From the NCBI RefSeq assembly GCF_040712315.1, contig NC_134017.1, positions 50,899,636-50,963,635 of the forward strand: a stretch of DNA of 64,000 bases, read 5' to 3'. The position numbers were made by a program, and so were the translations under genes. Below, piece after piece: positions 35,057 to 45,864 of this stretch; position 1 is the stretch's first letter; the number at the start of each line of letters is the position of its first letter. This stretch comes from Castanea sativa (taxonomy: Eukaryota > Streptophyta > Magnoliopsida > Fagales > Fagaceae). The notes under the pieces were generated by a model. It saw only the letters and a list, made by a program, of their open reading frames with translations, had not been told where the DNA came from and did not search any database.

Positions 35057-37675
35057 TCATTGTTTCAGCTTGATCTTCAGAGGGCCTTTGGGGTCTTTAG
35101 GAGATGGAAGCTGAACCGAGGACTCAACGGCAATTCCTTTGCCTTTGGGATCATCTATCAAGGCTATTGGATTAGCTTGATCACCCAACTCATCCTTCAA
35201 AGATTCCTGAAGGTCACTTGAGGGCTGTACGTCTTCAAGCGCCTTTTCTTGTACTGAATCAACTTGCTTAGGAGCATCTTCTGGAAGAGTTGAATCTTCA
35301 ACCAAATCACCCCCCTTATCCTCAGATGATCCCTGGGTAGCTTCTTGGGCAGCTTCAGGAATGGAAGAAGCGCGAATTGCGGGAGGATAGTAGACACTCT
35401 CTGTTTTCCAAAGAGTGGAAGAGGCATCAACCCCAGCTTGGGAAAGTGCCTCATTCCACACCTAGAGGCAGTAATGCCTACATACCTCGGGAACCTGAGC
35501 CTTGAAGGTTTCGGTGACCTCCTTCACGCCTATATCATAACCGTCTTGTTCGGCTTGGTCCCTTGAGATCTCGGCCTCTTCTTTTGCTTTCTCAGCCTTT
35601 TTCTTCTCCTCAATGGCTTCCTCTTTGCCCTTGATGGCTTCCTCTTTAGCCTTCTCAGACTCGTTCAGATCTTTCTTGAGATCCTCTACAAGCCTTCGTG
35701 CTGCTGAGAGGTTATTGTCGGCTTCACGGAGCTTTAGGCGCTAATCCTCGGCTTGATTAGTCGTTGTCTTCAGATCAGCCTCTAAGCCTGCCTTATCACT
35801 CTCTGCCTTAGCCAACTTTGCTGTGACCTCCTGCAGTTTCTTCTTGTGAAGGTCCGAGATCTTTTGGGCGGTTTCACGCCTAGCTTCCTCGGCCCTCAGA
35901 GATTTGTAGGAGTTGATGGCAATCTCCTCTGCCCTATGGGCAGATTGAACGGCCTACGAACAAAGCATATAAAACTTAGAAATATATATAGGAAATAAAA
36001 ACAAAAGCCAAGGTTTTAGAGAAAGAAAACTTACCATTGCAAGCTCTTTCTTCAAAGTCATGAAGACGGTGTGGTCCTTTTTCTTTCTAAGCTCAAGCAT
36101 ATCCTCAGGGAGTAACAGCGCCTGCCGCTCGATGCATACGTGACGCATGCGTGTCCCTTCATCGAAATTTCTAATGGACGCATCCACGGTAATGACCTCA
36201 TCGTCCATAGAGCATGTCCGGAAGCCATACGAGGGCGCGCACGGCCACTGTGGTCGGTTCTTCTTTCCGACCTAGTCTGCATAGTGCGGGCACACTTCAC
36301 CCTTTTCCACCTCCGGCTCCTTGGAAACAGAGCCCGGTCCTACCTCCACCACTTCCTTTCCTTTCGGCTGATCCCTTTTTCTTTTGAGATCAGCTATGTT
36401 GGTGTGTTGAGTTTGGGAGGATGGGGGAGGAGGAGGAAGCCTAGCTTCGGGGCCTTTGTCGGCACCCTTTTCTTGAGTCAGGGCGCACCTCTTTTGGAGG
36501 TTCTTGGACTCAGGGCCACTTGTCGGCGCCACCGGCAAGGACATCCTTTAGGCTGGGCTTAATCTTTCGTTGAATGCCCATATTGTCAAGTTCTTCAGTA
36601 GTAGCCTTTGAGAGTTGGGTAGAGGTGCCGAGGATGGAAGTTGAATCTTCAGGAGGGTAGGGTTGATTAAAAACCTCAAACTCGTCCTCGGAATCTGATA
36701 CCTCAACTATTTCTTCTTCTTCTTCCTTTACAGTGGAGTGGGAAGACGCGGCTTCACCAAAGGTTAATTTTGTGAAGAGAGGAACTGTGGGAATCCCAAC
36801 TGGAACGAATTGTGGTGGTTGGATTAGTTGGGTGACCAAGGTGCCTTGAGGAATGATAGTCCCCTCCGATAGTAAGAAACCTTCAACGACAACGCTGATC
36901 CGAGGAAGACGAGGATCGTGGGCTTTTATCACGCACTTCGGCGCCTGAAAAGCTTTGGATATCGGAGTGTAGCCGAGGATCAGATGAGCTGCTCGGAGTT
37001 GGCCGTCAGTGTGCACAAAAACCTCAGCTCGTAGGATCCTATCCAACCGTCCGAAGTCAACAAGATTGGGATGACGGTCCGCGGCGTGTGGATCTGTAGA
37101 GTTTTCCAAGTAAAAGAGGGTAAGAATAAGTAAAAAGACAAAGGATAATTGTATGTAAAAGAAACTTCACCTGGAGTCCCATCCCTTGTCGGACAGGGGA
37201 GGCCGTCGTGCCAATTTCCTGATATGATCAGGAAGTCATTTTTAGGCTACTTATTTGATTCAGGCAGACATTGAATTAGCCTAACTTCTGGGTATCTAAA
37301 TTTTAGGTAATACTCGTCTTTTTTGCTTAGGTAATGGAGGTTGTAAACCCAGTTCACGTCGTGGTGAGTGAGCCCTAGGTTCATCTTCTCATTTAAGGCA
37401 TCTATGGAACCTAGGATCCTAAAGACATTTGGGGCGCACTGGGTGGGAGCTAATCTAAAAGCCCTAAGATAATCCCTAGTCACGGTTCCCATGGGGATTT
37501 TCATTCCCCCTTCGATGAACGCAATCATCGGGATTACAACTTCTCCCGTTTTTCTTTTTGTATAATACTCTTCCTCGTTACAGTACCTAATGGATACATC
37601 CGAGGGAATTTTGTACTTAACCTTAAACTGCTCTATTGTTTCGTTTGAATCCACCAGGGACGCAAATCTACCCAT
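35057..37675 (-). pseudogene. antisense spliced gene of Tat element 1 (Transposase_28-like)
   Basis: Read on the strand opposite to gag-pol. Exon 1 37675-37171 begins MGRFASLVDSNETIEQFKVK and holds VVIPMIAFIEGGMKIP, TRDYLRAFRLAPTQCAPNVF and HHDVNWVYNLHYL, the pattern of the plant 'putative gypsy type transposon' family. Exon 2 37093-36035 holds LDRILRAEVFVHTDGQLRA, an acidic Glu/Ser-rich part and LRKKKDHTVFMTLKKELAM. Exon 3 35953-35057 is a Lys/Glu/Ala-rich coiled coil, then VWNEALSQAGVDASSTLW and a basic end. Intron 1 is phase 1, intron 2 phase 0, as in element 2. Broken here by a TAG after ESNK (about 37247), a stop after DKWP (36510), and others in exon 3. The role is unknown; a chromatin- or targeting-related accessory protein is only a guess. 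Confidence 0.8.
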
Positions 37676-37946
37676 TCTTTTTGAAAAAATGGGGGGTGTG
37701 AAGAAAACTAACTACGCCGAGGATGAAAGATACAGTGAAGAAGAGAAGATGGGAAGGAGAAGAAACAAAAGAAACAAAAAGCTGATAAGGAGGGGGAAGA
37801 GTATTGAAGAACTTACTTTTAAAGAAAGAAGAAAGCACATCACCTCGAACAGGGTACTTGATAGAAAGAGAGAGTACGGGGAGGTGGAAAGTGTGGCAGG
37901 TACGTTATGAGGTTTCTGTAGTGTGAAGAATTTTGAAGAAAATTAG

Positions 37947-37989
37947 TATTTATATGTCAAAAGATGTTTTGAAGCGGGCGAATTCCCGC
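37947..37989 (-). promoter_or_regulatory. promoter of the antisense gene, element 1
   Basis: On the minus strand GCGGGAAT (37989-37982, inside the palindrome-like GGCGGGAATTCGCCCGC) precedes TATAAATA (37954-37947) by 27 bp, and the antisense ATG follows about 270 bp later. GCGGGAAT fits the E2F consensus. The same order occurs in element 2. Confidence 0.55.
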
Positions 37990-38237
37990 CTTAACACAGG
38001 AATCGCTCTCGACCGTTGGATATGTGTCATATCAATGAAACGTGGGGAACATAGAAGCGCCAATAATTAATTCAGGGGCGTTTCGCATACCGAAGCATCG
38101 GGAACACGCGATGGGTAGATCAGAAGTTATTTCCGTCAGCAGTAATCCAGGATTCTGCAGGGTGAAAAGGTCTTTTTTAGTCGAGATCCTATTTTCCTCC
38201 CGAGGTGAAGAAAAAATAAAGAATCTCGAGGGGCTAT

Positions 38238-38946
38238 TGTAGGGGTATTGGGCCCAGCAATTTATGAAGGGCGGCCCAACGAAGTCTTTTGGGCTAGAAA
38301 CCCAAATCCGAAAACATCAAAATGATCATGGAGTATTTAAATGTCCCAAACGTCCGAGAAGTAGATTTGTCCTCGGAATATTAAGCCGAGGACACGCAGT
38401 ATACGTGGAGGACAATAAAAAGAGCGGTGGAATGTCTAAAGTAAAGCTGCTGCCACCGCCCATACATTAAAAGCTCTGTAATTGATACGCTGGCTGATAG
38501 AGGGAAGGATGGGACCTGAGCATAGAGCTTGGAACTTGGTCCCTAATCCCAGCGGGCTTTAGGGAAGAATGGATGGGACAAGTATCCGAAAATCAGGATT
38601 GCAACCATAAAGTGGAAGATATAAATAGAAGGGAAGGGATACGAAGAAGGGAGAGGCTTTTTGAGAGAGAAAAAGTGTATGATAATCAATATTTGTATCC
38701 AAACTTGAGAAATACTATTAGAAACTATCCTCGGAAACAGTCCGAGGAGGAATTCTCAGTCTTACTCTTTGCAAACGATTCTTTGTTTTCTTCCATTGGG
38801 CCCAAAGCTCGTTCTTTTTGTAATTGTCTAAGTCATCCTTGAAATCTAGATTACAAACCCATCCTCTACAAATTCATTGTAAAGAAAGGCCTTTCAAGCC
38901 CATTTCCTCCCAGTCGTGGTTTGGGAATTTGAATTGTGTCCTTACA
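38238..38946 (+). repeat. 3' LTR of Tat element 1
   Basis: 709 bp, same ends as the 5' LTR. A purine-rich tract (GAAGAAAAAATAAAGAA, then CTCGAGGGGCTAT) lies just before it and would prime plus-strand synthesis. Confidence 0.97.
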
Positions 38947-39321
38947 CCTATCATCAGTAAGTTATTTATGAAATGTTTTTCATATTGTCATATGACAATT
39001 TCAAGTTTTATATAGGAAATTATCATTATTAGCAAGAATGCAAACAGAAATGCAACAACTTCTATACATAAGCCTTACTATGATGCCACTTGGGTGCTAA
39101 AGTGTGTGATTACTTGGTTTACAACTCACTTATTTGAGGATGAATGGCGATTATTTTCAAATATATCTTTTGAATCCCACTTATGTAAGCGGTTTCAAAA
39201 AGGTTATTCAGTGGAAAATTCAGAGAGGATTTGCAAAAAATTTCATGAACAGATGCTCTTTTCTAGCTGAAAAAAATAAAGGAAGCTTCCAAATATTCTT
39301 CTTTACACTCAAGTTAGTTGG
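38947..39321. other. intergenic DNA after Tat element 1
   Basis: No feature recognised. Confidence 0.5.
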
Positions 39322-39334
39322 TTTGGTTTGTACC

Positions 39335-39497
39335 TTTTTTTTTTTAGAGAGTTTCAACCTATGGCGTCCGCTCCTGGTGGTCGCTCTTTATCATCAGACC
39401 AAGACACTAATAAATTTTTTGTGTAGGCGGGAATTGAACCCCAGATCTCTTATACAACCATTAGAGATTTTACCAGTTGAGCTAACTGGAACCCACA
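39335..39497 (-). mobile_element. tRNA-derived SINE with target duplication
   Basis: On the minus strand it opens GGGTTCCAGTTAGCTCAACT, with A box TAGCTCAACTGG and B box GGTTCAATTCC at tRNA-like spacing, and ends in an A-tail (a T-run at 39335-39345 on the plus strand). An 11-bp target duplication TTTGGTTTGTA flanks it (39322-39332 and 39498-39508). The tRNA-like head could be mistaken for a tRNA gene, but the body and tail make it a SINE. Confidence 0.9.
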
Positions 39498-39508
39498 TTT
39501 GGTTTGTA

Positions 39509-40596
39509 TTGATTGCAAGTTGTTAATGGGTTGCATTTCTAATTTCTAACACTAAGGTATTGTAAAATTACAAACATATTACATAACGTTAATTATATCA
39601 CATTCTTAAATGGGTGTGATCTTACGTTACTATGGGTGGGATATATTAATTTATTGAATTGAAAATATTAGCCATACTAATAAATTTTATTTACAAAATT
39701 GCCATTTATATTTTAAAACCCTAACCCCTCTCTCATCTCATAACCTAGCTTCTCTCTCTCTCTCTCGTCGAAATAGATGGCCACCGTTAGCCACCATCTC
39801 CACCGTTCGGATTTTCTCTCTCAAACAAACACACGCGGTCTCATAAGCATAGCTCAAGCTCTTAGAGCTCTCTCTGAATTAGTGGAACTAGTTGATTTGT
39901 CATGATTTTATTCACACCATTGCCAAAGCAGCTCGTCCTCCTCCTCCTCCTCCTCTTCGTTAAAAAGATTATTTTTTATGCCTGGGTCCAAAATACCAAA
40001 ATGGGTGGCTGGAAAGAATTTTCAAAAAATTTGTATTTTCAAGTTGTTGGAAACATTCGTGTGACATGTATACCTATTTATTTTGTGTTTTGGAAAGCTC
40101 AAAAATACTGTATGTTTTATTCAATTTTCAGATGTACACTAGCTTTTTCAATCTTGAAATGAAATGACGTACTGGTTTCTTATCCACCAAAAAAAAAATC
40201 CGAAATTCTTGATGGATAGGGAAACACTCATTCTTCGAGTTAGGTTAGGTACCTGCCCGCTAGGTTTAGCCATCCCTTATTATGCAAACCACATAATACA
40301 AAACACGAAGTGGAAGATGCTAGCAAGCAACAACAAACAATTAGGCGGGGTATTTGACATAATTATGGAAGTAATTGTGCAAAAAGATTGCAAGGGTTAA
40401 AATGAGCAAAACCAACAGATTACATTAGAGGATGATTTTGATAAACATAACCAAAAAGTAACCGGAATTAGAAAAAAATTCAATAACAGCATTGTCCAAC
40501 ATAATAGAGAGGCAAATCGAAACCATAATACAGAAACCTAAAAGCAGCAGAATATTAATAACTATTGGGGTAGGCGGCAAATAACATTCTGTTTCT
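39509..40596. other. intergenic DNA with an mRNA-like stretch
   Basis: 39740-40195 has a CT-rich leader, an ATG at 39777 opening a 42-codon frame (MATVSHHLHRSDFLSQ...), a (CTC)n run, and an A-run after TTATCCACC at about 40185. This could be a retroposed transcript or a worn gene start, but no family was recognised and I do not call it. Confidence 0.3.
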
Positions 40597-41948
40597 CTAA
40601 GGGAGAAGAAGGAATGGGAGTGGCCAAGATGGTAGCAAAGAGGTTAAGGTATTCGGGGCATAAATATGACACTGTCCTCTCTGAGGAATATCACAAAAGA
40701 CTTCGAGGGTTCTGCTCCGCAAGTTGCATATGACAACCTTCAATTGAATCAACAAATACATGATATCCCCATCATTGGGATGAAAAGCTAGCACCGAGAT
40801 CACAGGAGGGCTAGGCCAATTCCGGTCGTTTACATATTCTGTGAGCGAAGGAGAATTTTCTGAAACCATTTGGCTGAAATACAGCTCGTGCTTCAAACCC
40901 CATTTGCCTCCTGCTCCGCTTCCATTATTTTCATTATCAAAGTCCTTGAGCTCCCAAACACGCAAACGGGGATGCACGTTACCTGAGACCTGACATGTCC
41001 TCAGGCAGCCGTGACACAGTCCAAGGCAATTGATTTCATGGAATGGCTCCAATTCTAAAGGCTGCTCAATCACACAACATGTGCTGCTGTTGCTGTTGTT
41101 GATCTTGAACGGGTTGAACCCAAGAAGACGACCACCATCAATGGGCTAAAAAAGCAAACCTTTATAGGGGACAGTGTGAATACGGGTTAGAGGCAATCGA
41201 AATTCACCCAGGTTGGGTGGACACAAAACCACGGAGTCGCTCCATTCACCGGTGTCAGACGAGAAAGTGTGAATGTTAAGTTGGCCTAGGTTGGATTCTG
41301 TGCTAAGAATGAGCACCACCCTGAAACTAGAGCTGATTTGTGTATCATTACTGCCGTCATAGCTGCTGATGATCCCAGCCCGTAGCTGCAAGAAACGATG
41401 AGGAATAGGAAGTGGACGTGGAGGGAGCTTGAGACATTGCCTAGTGATTGGATTGATGACACTAGTGTAAACGACTATGGTTTTCAAATCACCAGGCTGC
41501 TGCTGCACCACCATACAGTTACCACTTTCCATCCATAACACAAGTCATTACACGAAGCTGAAATCCAACCACTGTGACGATTGCGTAGATAAGCAGCGAC
41601 AGGTTTCAATTCACATTCAGACTCAGAATTTTCCGGTTTTATGAGGAGACGTCGCTTGGAGTCGCGGAAATCATCGTACTGGTAGAGCAAGGCAAAGGGC
41701 TGTGGCTACTGTGAGTGCTGTGCAACAAAGCGGCGAGCAAAATAAGGAGTAGAGATAAGAGTAAACGAGCGCTTTGATACCCACTTGCAAGTTAACACAA
41801 CCGTGCATAATGGCAGTAAAACCAAAATTTCCATCAATACCCAATCCGGAAGGTCGTCCATGGTGCTTGGGCTGCTGCGATTATTCATAAAATGAGCATC
41901 TATGGAAGCAAATTCTTCTTTCGCATCCATACAAGTACAAGGATCCAT
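40597..41948 (-). pseudogene. F-box protein pseudogene
   Basis: An F-box opens the protein (TMDDLPDWVLMEILVLLPL, residues about 29-70), followed by an F-box-associated region with YQYDDFRDSKRRLLIKP, NPITRQCLKLPPRP, SSFRVVLILSTES and VISVLAFHPNDGDIMYLL, as in plant F-box proteins that act as substrate adaptors of SCF ubiquitin ligases. About 450 codons in one exon. Three lesions: TAG after AQHSQ (about 41706), a frameshift near 41540, and TAG after YKGLLF (41146). Substitutions elsewhere are few and the frame is easy to follow, so the loss is recent, or one or more lesions are sequencing errors. Confidence 0.85.
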
Positions 41949-42030
41949 GAAACAATAAACTCTTGAATTATCTCTTTTCTGTTTAGGGTTGGCGACAGAG
42001 AAAAGTGAGAGACTTTGGACCCGATTACAT

Positions 42031-42039
42031 ATTTATATA
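42031..42039 (-). promoter_or_regulatory. TATA box upstream of the F-box pseudogene
   Basis: TATATAAAT on the minus strand, about 85 bp upstream of the ATG at 41948. Position and sequence fit a core promoter. Confidence 0.5.
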
Positions 42040-42234
42040 TACAAGATAAGGCGGTTTACTAAAACCAATCGGCCTCAGAGATAGTTCAAGAGTTTGGATT
42101 GGGATACGCTAATGAAATTGTTTTCAAATGCTACTTGTTTTCTAAGACGTCTATTCGTTTCTTGTAGTACTTTTTTTTTCAGATATTTGTTAACCAATGA
42201 AATTCCTTTTTTTTTTTTTTAAGCTATAGATATA

Positions 42235-44402
42235 CTAGTATTATGGTCACGCCATGCAGGGCTTGATAAAAAATATTTTGATAATATAATTAAATTTAAT
42301 AACAAATAAAATGAAAAAATAATTAATTCAAAATTTAAGATTAAAAAATATATTGTACTTGTTCACTTAAAAGAAAACCCCAAACCAGTATATGTATCTA
42401 ATGATGCGAAGAAAATCAGCAGGCTGGATGTTTCGGATTTCAAAGGACTAGCGACCGTCTTGATGGTCTGAAACAGAAAAAACGGTTGATCAAAGGTGAC
42501 CGGGATTGCCAATCAAAAACCCTCCGATGCCAAAGTTAGTTTTCTCTCTTAAATTTTGGAGTTCCAACTTTTTAGGAATTGTAAAAACGTACATTTGTCT
42601 GGTCTGAATGAGCGTTTATATAGTGCGCCCTAGAAACAGTTATTAGGCTTGTAACTTCTCCTATATTTGAGGAGTTTTGAGGGTTTAGGGATAACTTCCA
42701 CAACCGTTTAAAAGTTACATTTTTTTTTCATATAACTGTCACTGGAAGTTATGCATGTGATAAGGAGTTGTAGTACTGAACCTGGATTTTACTCATGTCT
42801 TGGAACACTAGCATGTAAGCAAGTTCTTGCTTGGGAATTTCCTAAGTGTCAGGGGCTCATCCAGGAGTCTTCCTGACAAGCATACCTTGCTCCCACAGAA
42901 GGTCGTTCTTCTATGGACGAACTTCTCACAGACGGTCATTCTTACATGGACGACCTTCCTACGTAGGGTGCATCTTCTGTAGACAAGCATCTTCCTACGT
43001 ACACAGACGAGCTTGCCACGGACGAGCTTTTTACAACCTTCGCTTTCCCGTCCTTGTCCTGGACGACCGTCATGGACGATATTGGAGTTGGTATATTTTA
43101 TCATAATCCATTAGTATCCATATGTAACATTCTAAATTAATAATTAAAAAAAAAGTATAATACTCTAACTTAATGTAACATTCTAACTTACTAATAAATA
43201 AATATAACACCCTAACTTAAATCAATGTTTGTAATTGTATTGTGTTTTAGCCTTTAAGAACACATATTTTTTTTTATCATAAAAAAAATTAATATTACAC
43301 ATGAAAAAATAATAAATTCAATAATTGAAACAGTTGAAAACAAAATTAAGCCAAAACCTCAATTCATTAATGAAAAAATATCCAAATTTTTGAACTTAAA
43401 AAAAAACGAAGTTAATTAAAGATAGACTTACATAGAAATTTGGACAGATAGATTCTCTCGTATCCAATTTCATGTTTGACAGCAAATTTTGCTTTTAATT
43501 AAAGAATATAGAATACGTAGAACAAAGCACCAAACAAAAGCCATAACAAATTAAATCCATTATAAAATATTGATGTCAACAACAAATAATCATGTAATAA
43601 GAAACGAAAAAATACAAATATATTACTTGCTATATTGACTTCTAAAATAAACACTAAAAGGTGTGATCAAACATAGAATTTCAGTCTATCTATAAAACTT
43701 GTTGATAAAAATCATATTATATATAATAAAAATGCAACAAATACACAAAATCTATTCAATTTGATGAAAGAAAAAAAAATTACCTACAAGGTTGTAGGTA
43801 GGGCAAAGAGGCGAAAGGAAGAATATAGCAAATAATTGTAAAGTACGTAGTAGAAATAATGAAAGACCAAAAACCTTTGTGTATATATAGTGGGAATTTT
43901 AGGTTGTGAAAAAGATAATATGAACAAAAAGAAGTAGTATAGGTGAAATTGAAATACTTTTTTTCTTTTACATTATTATTAGGAAAAAGATGACATAAGA
44001 TGCAAATTTATCCACCAAAAAAAAACGTAGGAAAAAAAATGCAAGTTCTATCTTTTTTTCCTTTTACGTTTTTTAAAGAAACGTAGGGAAAAAATGCAAA
44101 TTCAATCTTTTTTTTTTCTTTTACGTTTTTTTTATCTCTCTTTTTTATATATATTCTATCCTTAGATAATTCTATTCTATTGATTTTAGGTTTTGTTGAT
44201 AATATTTTAGATAGACACAACTGTTATTATTGTAAATCAAATACTAATTTCTTTCATTACTTGATTTGTCATATTTATCAAAAAAATGTGTATATATCTA
44301 TTCTTAAAATTAAAAAATTTATTAAAATTTCTGTAATTTGGTGAAGCCACGTGGTGCAACCACAACGTCTAAGCCCAACTTTTATTATATATAATAATAT
44401 GA
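42235..44402 (-). mobile_element. Helitron-like element A, 2.2 kb
   Basis: On the minus strand it would start A|TCATATTATTATATATAATA (44402) and end in a worn hairpin, then ATACTAG|T (42235). TC start, CTAG end and insertion between A and T fit Helitrons. Its 5' end (AAAAGTTGGG...GTGGTTGCACCACGTGGC) matches element B's. No Rep/helicase is coded. The GACG-rich minisatellite at 42860-43085 lies inside. Confidence 0.45.
42860..43085. repeat. GGACGA-rich minisatellite-like stretch
   Basis: About seven irregular repeats of a (C/A)(A/C)TGGACGA or CACGGACGAGCTT motif separated by TTCCTAC/TTCTTAC. Open frames on both strands result from the repeat. It recalls the GTCCATGGAC array at 25645-25735. Confidence 0.55.
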
Positions 44403-44408
44403 TATATA

Positions 44409-44573
44409 AAACCGAAGCCTCTGAAACTCTCACAATTTTCCACGTCAACACAGTATTTAAATAAAATTATTATTTTATTAATTATTTTTGTCTGAAGTCT
44501 CCAAAACTCTCACAATTTTCACATCAGCACAGTATATAGGTAAAATTATCATTTTATTAATTATTTTTATTTA
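44409..44573 (+). repeat. tandem duplication of about 80-90 bp
   Basis: GAAGCCTCTGAAACTCTCAC, CACGTCAACACAGTAT and ATTTTATTAATTATTTTTGT recur as GAAGTCTCCAAAACTCTCAC, CACATCAGCACAGTAT and ATTTTATTAATTATTTTTAT. Confidence 0.8.
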
Positions 44574-44821
44574 GTCCAAACTTAATAAGGAGTGAAACTC
44601 TATTTGTCTAACAAGTCCAACTTCAACTCAAACTCATCATTATTATATATATATATATACACACACACTAGCATTATGCCCGTGCGATGCACGGCTTAAT
44701 CAAAATTCATATGTAAATAATTTTTTTTATTAATTTACTTAAAATAAATCATAAAAATAAATAAATATTTTACTTTTAAATTACATAATGAATGCATGTT
44801 GTGTGAAACTAAGGTATCAAA

Positions 44822-44852
<31 letters not shown>

Positions 44853-44855
<3 letters not shown>

Positions 44856-45588
44856 AAGGACTAAAAATAATGAACAAGCCCAAAAGCCCAAGGGAGGTCC
44901 AACAATTCAAGGCCCAAAACAATGAATTTGTAGAGAGGAAAGAAAACAACAAAGGACAGTGGCGTCTTGAAGATTTCACTTGGACAATCAATACAGATAC
45001 TCGGATTTTTCTCTAAAAAGAATTTATTACATTCACTCATCCCAGTTCTTTCTCTCTTCCCTTAAGCCAAAAAGCCACTCATTCCTAGCCACTTTCATCC
45101 CTATTTATACTCCTTACTTTTGTTATCTCCACCCCTCATCTCTCACCTAACCCAGTTCTTTTGCTGACACTTGTATATTTACTTGTAGAAGGTAGTGGAA
45201 AGAAGTTCCTTAGCTGTAACTTGTACTATTCAGGTCACCTCCACATCAATGCAACAGATAAAGTTGGTGCTCCCTATTCAACGCGGCCAGAAAGCTTGGT
45301 ACAGAGCATTCAATACGGTGTTCACAGCTACCTACCCTCAAACCCGATATTTTCACTTTCTCTATTATGTATCACCAAATTACCCCTTGTACTTCTCTAG
45401 GCAATCCCGTTTCTGCATCCTCGGATTCTCAGGTTCTTGACTTTCATCCTAATTGCCATTTCTTTTGTTCCTTAAGCTTCACATTTGGTCATCGGGTCTT
45501 CATCCTGGGTCTTCAGGTCTTCATCCTGGGTCCTCGGGTCTTCATCCTAGGTCCTCGAGTCTTCATCCTGGGTCCTCGGGTCCCCACA
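44853..45588 (-). repeat. 3' LTR of Tat element 2
   Basis: 736 bp. It is 63 bp longer than the 5' LTR because a 21-bp unit (GGTCTTCATCCTGGGTCCTC plus G) is present about three more times near 45490-45580. Confidence 0.93.
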
Positions 45589-45827
45589 ATAACCCGTTAA
45601 AACTTAGGCTGTTGATTCCAAATTAACAGCCAAGTTTTAATTCCACAAAATAACTCCCCACGTGCCATTTGCTTTCACACGTGTTAACGTCTTTTCACGT
45701 CCTGTGACACGCTCCTGACTCCTCGGAGTCCACAATCGATCATTTATGGTGTCAGGCGGCTCCCTGTCTTCGCACGTTCTACTGCTTGATCAATATTGTA
45801 CGACTCAAATTTTACTTGCATTTATGA

Positions 45828-45864
45828 GCGGGAAAATTACCGCGCTCTTTTACCCCTATATAAA
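45828..45864 (+). promoter_or_regulatory. promoter of the antisense gene, element 2
   Basis: GCGGGAAA (45828-45835), a perfect E2F-type site, is followed 21 bp later by TATATAAA (45857-45864) and about 150 bp later by the antisense ATG at 46017. Same order as in element 1, including CGC and CTTTT between the two motifs. Confidence 0.6.

Larger units (their letters stand above)
27714..38946 (+). mobile_element. Ty3/gypsy Tat-lineage retrotransposon (Tat element 1), 11.2 kb
   Basis: Complete in structure: two 709-bp LTRs, a primer-binding site, gag, protease, RT, RNase H, a second (archaeal-type) RNase H, integrase, a tandem-repeat array, an antisense gene and a purine-rich tract before the 3' LTR. 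The second RNase H between RNase H and integrase places it in the Tat group. The LTRs differ at six sites that I counted (all transitions), so it inserted recently. The coding part is nevertheless broken in many places. The flanking five bases do not match (TACCT before, CCTAT after), so a clean target duplication is not visible. Confidence 0.95.

Noticed and set aside
36140..36562. 140-codon plus-strand frame inside Tat element 1
   Set aside because: It is the shadow of exon 2 of the antisense gene, which has a homologue in element 2; this frame has none.
39430..39497. Possible tRNA gene on the minus strand
   Set aside because: It has A and B boxes but continues into a SINE body with an A-tail and target duplication; the cloverleaf is imperfect.
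39777..39905. 42-codon frame with a good-looking ATG after a CT-rich leader
   Set aside because: Too short, no recognised family and no splice continuation that I could follow.
45195..45600. Several short plus-strand frames in the 3' LTR of Tat element 2 (and near 52045-52426)
   Set aside because: They lie in the LTR and its 21-bp repeat; one even runs into the TA microsatellite.
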